Assembly (NCBI GenBank): GCA_046261635.1
Contig: JBHEOL010000189.1
Coordinates: forward strand, 1 to 5,496
Reading direction: 5' to 3'
DNA length: 5,496 bases
From: JBHEPS01 sp046261635
Lineage (GTDB): Bacteria > Acidobacteriota > Thermoanaerobaculia > Gp7-AA8
The position numbers and the translations under genes were made by a program. Numbering within the stretch: position 1 is the first letter of the stretch; every line of letters begins with the position of its first letter. Under the pieces are notes generated by a model, which saw nothing but the letters and a program-made list of their open reading frames with translations, did not search any database and was not told the DNA's origin. Shown one piece after another: positions 1-5,496 of the stretch.

Positions 1-406
1 CGTAGGTGTGGTAAGGGATGGTCACCATCGCCTGCCATCGCGGAGAGAAAGCGTAGCCGACGGTCGTGTTCAGGACTGACACCTCGCCGTCGAACAGAAA
101 GACGTCGCCTGGTTCCTCGAGCAGCTCCGCCGCTTCGTCCAGACTGAGATTCTCCCGCCGCCCTCGCTGTTGGAGCCAGGCCTCGGCCGTCCTGCTGAGC
201 AGATAGAGATTCGAGTGCGTGTAGCCGATCTCGATGCCCCATCCCCGGTGGATTGCGTTGACGCCGTGAGCCGGAGGCATGTCGAGACGGAAGAGTGAGA
301 GCGGGCTGACGTCGCGGATCCGAAGCGGTCCGAGCAGGCCGATATCCTCTGCGTAGAGAGACGAGCCGCAGATGAGGGCGACGATCAGCGCGAGCCGGGC
401 GAGCAT
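1..406 (-). CDS. DUF3187-like exported protein, 3' end cut by window edge
   Basis: Only the first 135 codons are in the window and no stop is reached. Translation from the ATG at 406-404 gives a typical signal peptide: Met-Leu-Ala-Arg, a hydrophobic core at about residues 5-14, and a plausible signal peptidase I site after Ala19 (Leu-Tyr-Ala/Glu-Asp). The mature part begins with GPLRIRDVSPLSLFRLDMPP (residues 26-45), followed by WGIEIGYTHSNLYLL and later VGYAFSPRWQAMVTIPYHTY at the window edge. These segments resemble my memory of the DUF3187 family: a GPL.(V/I)R..SPL opening, then strand-rich segments with a TIPYH-type motif. The family has no established function. The alternating hydrophobic and aromatic strands would suit a beta-rich envelope protein, but that is inference. 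Cys13 lacks the small residue before it that a lipobox needs, so a lipoprotein is unlikely. The gene lies 140 bp downstream of the dehydrogenase gene. The exported-protein call is firm; the family call is moderate. Confidence 0.72.
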   Translation of the reverse strand, partial: MLARLALIVALICGSSLYAEDIGLLGPLRIRDVSPLSLFRLDMPPAHGVNAIHRGWGIEIGYTHSNLYLLSRTAEAWLQQRGRRENLSLDEAAELLEEPGDVFLFDGEVSVLNTTVGYAFSPRWQAMVTIPYHTY

Positions 407-420
407 GGGTCGGAGTATAG
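407..420 (-). promoter_or_regulatory. Possible leaderless promoter (-10 TATACT) of the DUF3187-like gene
   Basis: Read on the minus strand, TATACT (419-414) lies exactly 7 nt before the ATG at 406. That spacing would put the transcription start at the A of the start codon. The bases between (CCGACCC) contain no Shine-Dalgarno-like purine run, which fits a leaderless mRNA. No good TTGACA-like -35 hexamer is visible 16-18 bp further upstream, where the best match has about two of six bases. The call rests on one hexamer and its spacing. Confidence 0.35.
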
Positions 421-434
421 GCAAGAACCAGGAT

Positions 435-490
435 CCTCAGGACGCGTGAGCGGCGTCATCCTGACAGTCCGAGAGCCTTCCGGTCGCGCG
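435..490. repeat. Degenerate copy of the GTCATCCTGA / GAGATCCTTCGGTCGCG dispersed repeat
   Basis: This spacer stretch shares two blocks with the large repeat element at 2022-2214. GTCATCCTGA at 455-464 matches the arm terminus at 2022-2031. GAGAGCCTTCCGGTCGCG at 471-488 matches 2148-2164 (GAGATCCTTCGGTCGCG) with one substitution and one inserted C. CCTCAGGAC at 435-443 looks like a shortened CCTCAGGATGAC, the inverted terminus. The segment can also fold: TCAG-GACGC (437-445) pairs with GCGTC (453-457) and, past a 3-nt bulge, CTGA (461-464). I read it as an eroded member of the same family, although a chance match of short GC-rich words cannot be excluded from one window. Confidence 0.5.
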
Positions 491-509
491 CGTCTCTCTC
501 TCGTGGCGG

Positions 510-537
510 CACGCTCGCTGCGGCTCAGCGAGACGTG
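510..537 (-). terminator. GC-rich hairpin after the dehydrogenase stop, possible terminator
   Basis: CACG-CTCGCTG (510-520) and CAGCGAG-a-CGTG (526-537) form an 11-bp stem with one bulged A and a 5-nt loop. It starts about 10 nt downstream of the TAA of the minus-strand dehydrogenase gene. No T-run follows on the minus strand (the next bases read CCGCCACGAGAG), so it is not a canonical intrinsic terminator. It could be a 3'-end stabilising hairpin or another piece of dispersed palindromic repeat, since CTCGCTGCGGCTCAGCGAG-type words are common in intergenic repeats of GC-rich genomes. Confidence 0.35.
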
Positions 538-546
538 AGGGGCGCG

Positions 547-1869
547 TTACCGCCGCGGCACGATCTTCCAGAGCTCTCCGTTCTTCTCATCCGTCACCAG
601 GTAGAGGGCACCATCCGGTCCCTGGCGGACGTCGCGAACGCGCTGGCCGCGATCGGTGAGCAGGTGCTCTTCTCCCCGAACGCGCCCGTTCTCGAGGGTC
701 AGCCGCACGAGCCGCTTCTCTCTGAGTGCGCCGATGAAGAGGCTTCCGCGCCAGGCGGGGAACGCCTCACCGGCGTAGAACTCGGCGCCGGAGGGAGCGA
801 TGACCGGATCCCAGTAGTAGACGGGATCCTCGAAGCCGGAGCGCGTGGTCACCGAGTTCGGGATCGGCGCGCCCGAGTACTCCTCGCCGAAGGTCACCAC
901 GGGCCATCCATAGTTCTTCCCTTTTTGAATCAGGTTCAGCTCGTCGCCTCCCTGGGGCCCGTGGTCGACGATCCAGAATCGTCCCTGGCTGTCGAACGTC
1001 GAGCCCTGGACGTTGCGATGCCCGAGGGTCCAGATCTCCGGAAGCGCGCCCGCGCGGTCGACGAAGGGATTGTCGGAAGGAGCCTCACCGGTAGGCGTGA
1101 TGCGAAGGATCTTCCCCATGTGGCTGTCGAGGTGCTGCGCCTGCGGGCGGACCTCCTTGACCGATCGCTCGCCGAGAGTGACGTAGAGCATGCCGTCGGG
1201 ACCGAAGGCGAGACGGGAGCCGAAGTGAAGCCTGCCGTCGTAGGTCGGCTGGGCGCGGAAGATCACGCGGACCTGGGAAAGGCTGGAGCGGTCGGGCGAG
1301 AGAACTCCCCGCGCTACGCTGGTTGCGTTGCCGCCCTGACGCGGCTCGGAGAAGCTCCAGTAGATCGTGCGGTCGGAGGCAAAGCTCGGGCTGAGCGCGA
1401 GGTCGAGCAGGCCGCCCTGGCCGCGGTCGGCGACTGCGGGGACTCCGGCGATCGGCTCGCCGATCGCGCCGGTCGACGAAACGACGCGCATTCTGCCCGG
1501 CTTTTCCGTGACGAGCAGGCTGCCATCGGGAAGGGGCTCGACGGCCCACGGGTTTGCGAGACCCTTCGCGAGGACGACGACGTCGAAGGCGACTCCGGTC
1601 GGTTCTTCGCAGGCGCGCGTCTGCCCCGGAAAGGTCGGTTCCTGAGACGGAACATTCGCGTCGCGTGTCTCGATCGGAGTGCAGTCGGCGGACGTGGCGG
1701 TCTGCTGCGCGGCGCCTTTGCTCTCCTGCGCGGCGTTCGCTGCCGGCATGCCATTGGGCTGGCTGCACGCGAGCAGAAGCACCATCGCGATCGAAGCGGC
1801 GGAAACGACCCCCCCGATGCGCGCGTGTTGAGCTGTCGTGGTCTTCGGGTGGAACGCCTCGTTCTGCAT
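547..1869 (-). CDS. PQQ-dependent sugar dehydrogenase-type lipoprotein (GSDH family)
   Basis: This is a complete 440-residue protein ending in TAA at 549-547. Residues 19-34 are a hydrophobic signal segment ending in lipobox LLAC. Cys35 is the predicted lipidation site, and Ser36 rather than Asp at +2 favours the outer membrane. Residues 36-90 are an Ala/Gln/Thr-rich linker with two cysteines (63, 87). The glucose/sorbosone dehydrogenase six-bladed beta-propeller covers about 92-438. Its hallmarks are GLANPWAVEPLPDG (103-116), RGQGGLLDLALSP (149-161), LHFGSR with His215 at the expected catalytic position, GKILRI (252-257), GHRNVQG (283-289), DHGPQGGDE (302-310), GWP (321-323) and APSG (358-361). 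Family members such as E. coli YliI (about 370 residues) oxidise aldoses with PQQ and calcium in the periplasm, so this one is longer by its N-terminal anchor and linker. Val in GHRNVQG replaces the usual Pro. Substrate and cofactor use are inferred. No PQQ synthesis gene or cytochrome partner is in view. It lies between the kinase (419 bp upstream) and the DUF3187-like gene. Confidence 0.93.
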   Translation of the reverse strand: MQNEAFHPKTTTAQHARIGGVVSAASIAMVLLLACSQPNGMPAANAAQESKGAAQQTATSADCTPIETRDANVPSQEPTFPGQTRACEEPTGVAFDVVVLAKGLANPWAVEPLPDGSLLVTEKPGRMRVVSSTGAIGEPIAGVPAVADRGQGGLLDLALSPSFASDRTIYWSFSEPRQGGNATSVARGVLSPDRSSLSQVRVIFRAQPTYDGRLHFGSRLAFGPDGMLYVTLGERSVKEVRPQAQHLDSHMGKILRITPTGEAPSDNPFVDRAGALPEIWTLGHRNVQGSTFDSQGRFWIVDHGPQGGDELNLIQKGKNYGWPVVTFGEEYSGAPIPNSVTTRSGFEDPVYYWDPVIAPSGAEFYAGEAFPAWRGSLFIGALREKRLVRLTLENGRVRGEEHLLTDRGQRVRDVRQGPDGALYLVTDEKNGELWKIVPRR

Positions 1870-1910
1870 GCTGACTCCGTCGGTCTGGAATTGGATCGCC
1901 CCGCGGGGGC
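1870..1910 (-). promoter_or_regulatory. Ribosome binding site and leader of the dehydrogenase gene
   Basis: On the minus strand GGAG (1878-1875) sits 5 nt before the ATG at 1869. This supports that start over the next Met at residue 29, which would remove most of the signal peptide. A perfect 10-bp palindrome CCCCGCGGGG lies at 1899-1908, and another, TCTTGCAAGA, at 1926-1935. Either could be an operator half or chance in GC-rich DNA. I found no convincing -35/-10 pair between 1870 and 1951. Confidence 0.6.
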
Positions 1911-1951
1911 GGACGAACGCGGGTGTCTTGCAAGAAGCGCTCCGGAAGCAA

Positions 1952-2019
1952 GGCAGACGGCAGAAGGCGGAAGTAAGGGCAGAAGGCAGAAGGCAGAAGG
2001 CAGAAGTAAGGGCAACGGC
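1952..2019. repeat. Left heptamer array (GGCAGAA units, plus orientation)
   Basis: Tandem 7-bp units run from 1952: GGCAGAC, GGCAGAA, GGCGGAA, then a GTAAG break, then four perfect GGCAGAA units at 1978-2005, then GTAAGGGCAACGGC at 2006-2019. GAAGTAA occurs twice, at 1970-1976 and 2003-2009, and closes each sub-array. The exact inner units point to recent slippage or copying. The outer units carry substitutions and look older. Confidence 0.85.
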
Positions 2020-2021
2020 CG

Positions 2022-2088
2022 GTCATCCTGAGGAGACGCGCGACGTGGTTGTCGAACTCGAGGGTGCTGGCAGCCGACGAAGGATCTC
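2022..2088 (+). repeat. Left 67-bp arm: GTCATCCTGAGG ... CGAAGGATCTC
   Basis: The arm opens with GTCATCCTGAGG (2022-2033) and closes with CGAAGGATCTC (2078-2088). Both terminal blocks recur, reverse-complemented and at the same 67-bp separation, in the right arm at 2148-2214. The 44 bp between the blocks are clearly divergent between the two arms. Conserved ends with a diverged interior suggest that the ends are the functional or recognised parts. Confidence 0.75.
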
Positions 2089-2127
2089 AACATCGCAGGA
2101 TCGTGTTGGCGGGGGGGACCCTGCAGG

Positions 2128-2143
2128 TGGCAGGATCCTGCCA
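2128..2143. repeat. Central 16-bp perfect palindrome
   Basis: TGGCAGGATCCTGCCA is a perfect palindrome in the 59-bp centre of the element, next to another 8-bp palindrome CCTGCAGG (2120-2127) and a run of seven G (2111-2117). It could nucleate a cruciform or be a protein-binding dyad. GCAGGATC also occurs at 2095-2102, so the word is reused nearby. Confidence 0.7.
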
Positions 2144-2147
2144 TTTG

Positions 2148-2214
2148 GAGATCCTTCGGTCGCGCCCATCGATCCGTGAGATCCGCCGTTCCCGCGGCGC
2201 TCCCTCAGGATGAC
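2148..2214 (-). repeat. Right 67-bp arm, inverted partner of 2022-2088
   Basis: On the plus strand the arm begins GAGATCCTTCG (2148-2158) and ends CCTCAGGATGAC (2203-2214), the exact reverse complements of the left arm's ends. It holds an extra GAGATCC at 2178-2184, so a shorter version of the same unit (about 37 bp, 2178-2214) may be nested in it. GGTCGCG at 2158-2164 extends the block shared with the degenerate copy at 471-488. Confidence 0.75.
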
Positions 2215-2225
2215 GGAGTGGGGTT

Positions 2226-2288
2226 GCCGTTGCTCTTACTTCTGCCTTCTGCCTTCTGCCTTCTGCCTTCTCCGTCTGCCTTCTCCTT
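2226..2288. repeat. Right heptamer array (TTCTGCC units, inverted)
   Basis: The array reads GCCGTTGCTCTTAC (2226-2239), then four TTCTGCC units (2240-2267), then imperfect units (TTCTCCG, TCTGCC, TTCTCC) up to the stop codon of the kinase gene. GAAGTAA on the minus strand occurs at 2242-2236 and again at 2295-2289. The second copy contains the last two codons of the kinase (AAG TAA). The array therefore abuts or slightly invades the end of the coding region. Confidence 0.85.
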
Positions 2289-5200
2289 TTACTTCACGCC
2301 GAGCTCGGTGAGCTTTGCTTCGAGCTCTTCGAGGGTGAAGGGCTTCTGGATGGAGAGAACGTTCGGGGCGCCGGTCAGTCGCGCCATCTCCTCGTCGCGG
2401 TGACCGCTGCAGAGGAGCACGGGGAGTCCCGGATGGAGCTCGAGGAGGCGGGGGAGAGTTTCGGGACCCGTCAGCCCCGGCATGTTCATGTCGAGAAGGA
2501 CGAGATCGACCTCGAGGCCGTTGTCGAGCAGCTCGATCGCCTCGGCCCCACTCGCGGCGAGATGCATCTCGTGGCCGGAGATCTCGAGCAGGGCGCCGAC
2601 GCCCTCGCGGATCAGCTCATCGTCGTCCACCAGGAGGGTTCGCAACGTGCCGATGGGGATGGGGGCCGCCGATGCGGCGGCTTGCCCGGCCCCCGTGTCG
2701 CGAACGGTGAGATCGGGAGGGAAGCGGAGAATGACCGTGGTGCCTTCCCCCGGCGCGGAGATGATGTCGAGAGTTCCCTCGTGCGCCTTGATCGTTCCGT
2801 AGACCATCGCGAGACCGAGGCCGGTACCTTCGCCGAGGGGCTTGGTGGTGAAAAAAGGCTCGATCGCTTTTTCGCGGGTTTCGGGAGACATTCCACTCCC
2901 GGTGTCGCGCACGCGGATCTCGACGAGGCCGTTCTCGGACTCGCGAGTGGTGATCGTGACGGTGCCGCCGTCGGGCATCGCGTCGAGTGAATTGATGCAG
3001 AGATTCATCACCGCGTGGCCGAGGGCCGCCCGGTCGCCGGCGATATCCGGCAACGGCTCCTGAAGGCTCGTCGTGAACCGGACGCGTTTGAGCGTGGTGC
3101 TTTCGAGCAGCTCGACGATATCGCGCACGATGTCGTTGAGATCGACCGGTCCCCGTGAGCCGATTTCGGAACGCGCGAAATAGAGAAGGCTGCGCACGAC
3201 GGAGCGTCCTCGAAGGCAGGCGCTGATGATCGTGTCGAGGGAGCGGGCCAGCGGATCGGCATCGTCGAGTCTGGGCCGGTTGGCCGACGCGCTGCTCATG
3301 ATGGCCGCCAGGACGTTGTTGATGTCGTGGGCCACTCCGCCCGCGAGGCTCCCGAGGCTTTCGAGCTTCTGTGCCTGGTGGAGTTGAGCCGTGAGCTCGA
3401 GACGCTCTTTCTCGGCCTGCTTTCGCGTGGTGATGTCCTGAATCGCGCAGGCAACTCTGACCGTCCGGCCTCCCTCGGTTGTGATCGTCGGGGTGAACTG
3501 AACCCACTTACGATTCCCCGATGCCGTGATCAGCTCGAGCTCGACGTCACGGGTGATGCCGCGCTCGCCGGCCTCTTTCAGGACTTCCTTCAAAACGGGG
3601 ACGGAGTCGGGGCTGAAGAAACGGATCGCCGATTCGAGCATCGGGTTGTACTCGGCCGGGGAGACTTCGTGGATCCGGTAGGTTTCCTCGGTCCAGAACA
3701 GAGTCTCATGCACCAGGTCCAGATCCCAGCCGCCCACCCGCGCGGCCGCCTGCGAAGCCTGGAGAATCTGGGCAAGCCTCCGCAGCTCGCTCTCGGAGCT
3801 TTTCTGGTCGGTGATATTGGTATGAGCCACGACGGCCCGGGCGGGCCCTGGGGCCGCGAAGCGGGTGATGTGGAGCTCGAACCACCCTCGCTGATGGGGT
3901 GCATCGCACGGATACTCGAGCGAGAAGTCTCCGGCCCTGCCCGCGAGGACTTCGCGGAGCCCTTCGGCAACCCGGCGAGCGAGCTCTGTTCCCGATCCGA
4001 TTGCCCGATCACAGACCTCGAGGTAATTCGCCCCCGCCAGGATCGATGTGGGCCGTGCGCCGGCGGGCAGGCCATATTCACGCCACGCGTTGTTGACGGT
4101 GATGATCGTCCCGTGCTCGTCGAGAACGCAGATGTGCTCGGTCAGCGCGTCGAGCGTCGACTGGGCGAGTTGTTGTGCCGCGACGAGCTCCCGCTCGGCG
4201 GCCTGCTGGTCTTCGACCAGGCTCAGAAGCGATCGGCGTGACTGTTCAGCCTCTTCGAGCAGGACGCGCATTTCCGCCTGCGCCGCATGGGTCTGATTTT
4301 CCGCATCCTTGAGCGCCGTGATGTCGGTGTGTGTCCCCAGCATGCGGAGCGGCCGGCCCGAAGCCTCGCGTGAGACGATGCTGCCGAGCGAGAGGATCCA
4401 GATCCACTGGCCTGTCCGGGTGCGGGCGCGGAACTCGGGGCGATACTCGCTCGTCCGTCCCTCGATGTAGTCGCTGTACGTGACCGTGACGCGTTCGAGG
4501 TCGTCGGGGTGAACTCGTTCCATCCAGGCATCGTTGCTTTCGTGAAACGTTTCCGGGTCGTAGCCGAGCATCCGTGCGTACTCGTCGCTGACCGTCGCCT
4601 CGCCCGTCCGTATGTCCAGATCGTAGAGCCCCTGTCTTGCTCCCTTCAGCGCGAGTCGGAGCCGCTCCTCGGCCTGGTGATTCTCGGTCACGTCGCGGGA
4701 GATCCCCTCGAGCGCGACGAGCTCGCCATGGACGTCGAAGATCGGCGTGGTCCGCTGCTCGGCCCATATGATTTCGCCGTCCTTCCGGATCCAGCGCATC
4801 ACTCGGTGCGCATCCGCTCCCTTTCCCGCTGCGCCTTCTTCGAGCATGTGCCTGTCTTCGGGGTGCACGGTCCGGTGGGCGAGCCCGGGGTCGGCGTAAT
4901 ACTCCTCCGGCGAATATCCGGTGAGCTTCACGCTCGATGGGCTCACGTAGGTGAACCTCTGCCTGGGAACGAGCTCGACGCGAAAGATCATGTCACTCGC
5001 GTTTTCGGCGAGAAGCCGGAAGCGGGATTCGCTCTCCGATAGGGTCTCTCTCACGCGGTAATTGCGAACGCGCTGGGCGAACAGAAGTCCGAGCACGACG
5101 GTCGCGAGCGGATGCACGACCATCACGGGAACGGCTATGGATCCCAGAGCTCGGAGCGCAGCGTCGATGGGAAGGGTGAACATGAGCCCGAGCATGACGA

Positions 5201-5496
5201 GGTGGATCGCGATTCCGAGCGCGTAGAGCTCACGCCACGAGATGTCCTCCACCGGACCCGTGCGAAGGCGGCGCCAGAGGATGCCGATCGTGCCGGACGC
5301 GAGAACGACGGAGACTCCGGTGGTCGCGCCGTCCCCGCCGAGGATGATCCGGAACAGGGCGATCATCGCCATGGCGATGGAGGTCGGCCAGGCTCCCAGG
5401 AACAGTCCGGCGACACCGAGCAGGACGGATCGCGTGTCGAAGATGATGCCCTGCTCGAACGGAACCGAGACGACGACCATCGCAATCCCGACCATG
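2289..5496 (-). CDS. Hybrid sensor histidine kinase, 5TMR-LYT-like sensor with four PAS domains and receiver; 5' end probably outside
   Basis: At least 1068 codons, ending in TAA at 2291-2289. The ATG at 5495 is probably internal, because the visible chain starts within a membrane helix. Residues 1-145 are a multi-helix membrane region resembling the 5TMR-LYT sensor of LytS/YhcK proteins (GIIFDTRSVLLGVAGLFLG at 16-34, FRIILGGDGA at 48-57). Four PAS/PAC units follow, at about 150-272, 278-397, 440-565 and 570-694, with a coiled coil at about 395-445. No LOV-type flavin cysteine motif is visible. HisKA has VAHDINN with phospho-acceptor His723. The HATPase domain has an N-box (Asn831, Asn835), DTGSG (864-868), FFTTK (881-885) and GEGTGLGL (888-895). 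The receiver (about 951-1068) has acidic Asp957-959, phospho-acceptor Asp1002, Ser1030 and Lys1051. All catalytic residues are present, so it should autophosphorylate and pass phosphate to its own receiver. No HPt or DNA-binding domain is present, so a separate phosphotransfer partner is expected. The signal is unknown. Confidence 0.95.
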   Translation of the reverse strand, partial: MVGIAMVVVSVPFEQGIIFDTRSVLLGVAGLFLGAWPTSIAMAMIALFRIILGGDGATTGVSVVLASGTIGILWRRLRTGPVEDISWRELYALGIAIHLVMLGLMFTLPIDAALRALGSIAVPVMVVHPLATVVLGLLFAQRVRNYRVRETLSESESRFRLLAENASDMIFRVELVPRQRFTYVSPSSVKLTGYSPEEYYADPGLAHRTVHPEDRHMLEEGAAGKGADAHRVMRWIRKDGEIIWAEQRTTPIFDVHGELVALEGISRDVTENHQAEERLRLALKGARQGLYDLDIRTGEATVSDEYARMLGYDPETFHESNDAWMERVHPDDLERVTVTYSDYIEGRTSEYRPEFRARTRTGQWIWILSLGSIVSREASGRPLRMLGTHTDITALKDAENQTHAAQAEMRVLLEEAEQSRRSLLSLVEDQQAAERELVAAQQLAQSTLDALTEHICVLDEHGTIITVNNAWREYGLPAGARPTSILAGANYLEVCDRAIGSGTELARRVAEGLREVLAGRAGDFSLEYPCDAPHQRGWFELHITRFAAPGPARAVVAHTNITDQKSSESELRRLAQILQASQAAARVGGWDLDLVHETLFWTEETYRIHEVSPAEYNPMLESAIRFFSPDSVPVLKEVLKEAGERGITRDVELELITASGNRKWVQFTPTITTEGGRTVRVACAIQDITTRKQAEKERLELTAQLHQAQKLESLGSLAGGVAHDINNVLAAIMSSASANRPRLDDADPLARSLDTIISACLRGRSVVRSLLYFARSEIGSRGPVDLNDIVRDIVELLESTTLKRVRFTTSLQEPLPDIAGDRAALGHAVMNLCINSLDAMPDGGTVTITTRESENGLVEIRVRDTGSGMSPETREKAIEPFFTTKPLGEGTGLGLAMVYGTIKAHEGTLDIISAPGEGTTVILRFPPDLTVRDTGAGQAAASAAPIPIGTLRTLLVDDDELIREGVGALLEISGHEMHLAASGAEAIELLDNGLEVDLVLLDMNMPGLTGPETLPRLLELHPGLPVLLCSGHRDEEMARLTGAPNVLSIQKPFTLEELEAKLTELGVK

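Larger units (their letters stand above)
1952..2288. repeat. Nested composite inverted-repeat element filling the intergenic spacer
   Basis: This 337-bp block holds three levels of symmetry. The outermost are heptamer arrays (GGCAGAA units on the left, TTCTGCC on the right). Their inner parts, 1978-2019 and 2226-2267, are a 42-bp inverted repeat with a single mismatch (2011 against 2234). Inside these lie two 67-bp arms, 2022-2088 and 2148-2214, whose ends are inverted copies of each other. At the core is a perfect palindrome at 2128-2143. No convincing gene lies inside and no transposase is seen. It resembles a non-autonomous palindromic element or a REP/BIME-like intergenic repeat. A transcript running on from the kinase gene would fold into a long double-stranded stem. 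Confidence 0.8.

Noticed and set aside
367..369. Lipobox at Cys13 of the DUF3187-like protein
   Set aside because: The residues before Cys13 are Ala-Leu-Ile, and a small residue is needed directly before the cysteine. A signal peptidase I site after Ala19 fits better.
535..2031. 498-codon open frame on the plus strand
   Set aside because: It lies antisense to the intact dehydrogenase gene. Its product is Arg/Gly/Ala-rich without any recognisable domain and its end is only translated heptamer repeat. Long antisense frames are expected in GC-rich DNA.
1952..2288. CRISPR array
   Set aside because: The repeats are 7-bp tandem units without spacers, and they are arranged in inverted arms. No cas gene is present.
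2226..2288. Canonical rho-independent terminator for the kinase gene
   Set aside because: No compact GC stem followed by a T-run is seen on the minus strand. The only large stem is the 42-bp inverted repeat with a 206-bp loop.
1838..2403. Small plus-strand genes in the spacer (113 and 75 codons)
   Set aside because: Their translations are mostly repeat-derived low complexity, and each overlaps the end of a solid minus-strand gene.
3327..4241. 304-codon open frame on the plus strand inside the kinase
   Set aside because: It is a shadow of the PAS domains on the other strand, with no domain logic of its own.
5493..5495. ATG at the right edge as the true kinase start
   Set aside because: The 5TMR-LYT-like region begins mid-helix here and only one base of upstream sequence is visible, so no ribosome binding site can be judged. 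The start is more likely outside the window.

Overview
The window is GC-rich bacterial DNA with strong G/C preference at third codon positions. It carries three genes, all on the minus strand. In transcription order (right to left) they are a large membrane-bound hybrid sensor histidine kinase whose N-terminus is cut by the right edge, a complete glucose/sorbosone dehydrogenase-type lipoprotein, and a secreted DUF3187-like protein whose C-terminus is cut by the left edge. The signal peptides, the lipobox and the probable outer-membrane lipoprotein point to a Gram-negative, diderm organism. Dispersed GTCATCCTGAG...CGAAGGATCTC palindromic repeats next to CTTCTGC heptamer arrays look to me like intergenic DNA of Acidobacteriota or similar soil and subsurface phyla. 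That placement is an impression from memory, not a proof.

Layout: 1-406, 5' part of the DUF3187-like gene. 407-546, a 140-bp spacer with a possible leaderless promoter, a degenerate copy of the dispersed repeat and a GC-rich hairpin just after the dehydrogenase stop. 547-1869, the dehydrogenase lipoprotein. 1870-2288, a 419-bp gene-free spacer, most of it (1952-2288) a nested, nearly symmetric repeat element. 2289-5496, the hybrid histidine kinase (5TMR-LYT-like sensor, four PAS domains, HisKA, HATPase and a receiver).

The genes do not obviously form a pathway. The spacers of 419 and 140 bp, both carrying repeats, argue against a tight operon. The kinase would sense a signal at or in the membrane and relay it to an unseen partner. 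The dehydrogenase would oxidise sugars or a related substrate outside the cytoplasm with PQQ. The DUF3187 protein is exported and of unknown role.

The part least explained by known gene families is the composite repeat at 1952-2288. Outer heptamer arrays form a 42-bp inverted repeat with one mismatch, inner arms of exactly 67 bp each share termini in inverted orientation, and a 16-bp perfect palindrome lies between the arms. A weathered relative of the inner arms sits in the other intergenic spacer, so this is probably a dispersed family. I saw no CRISPR array, tRNA, rRNA, transposase or clear multi-gene system.
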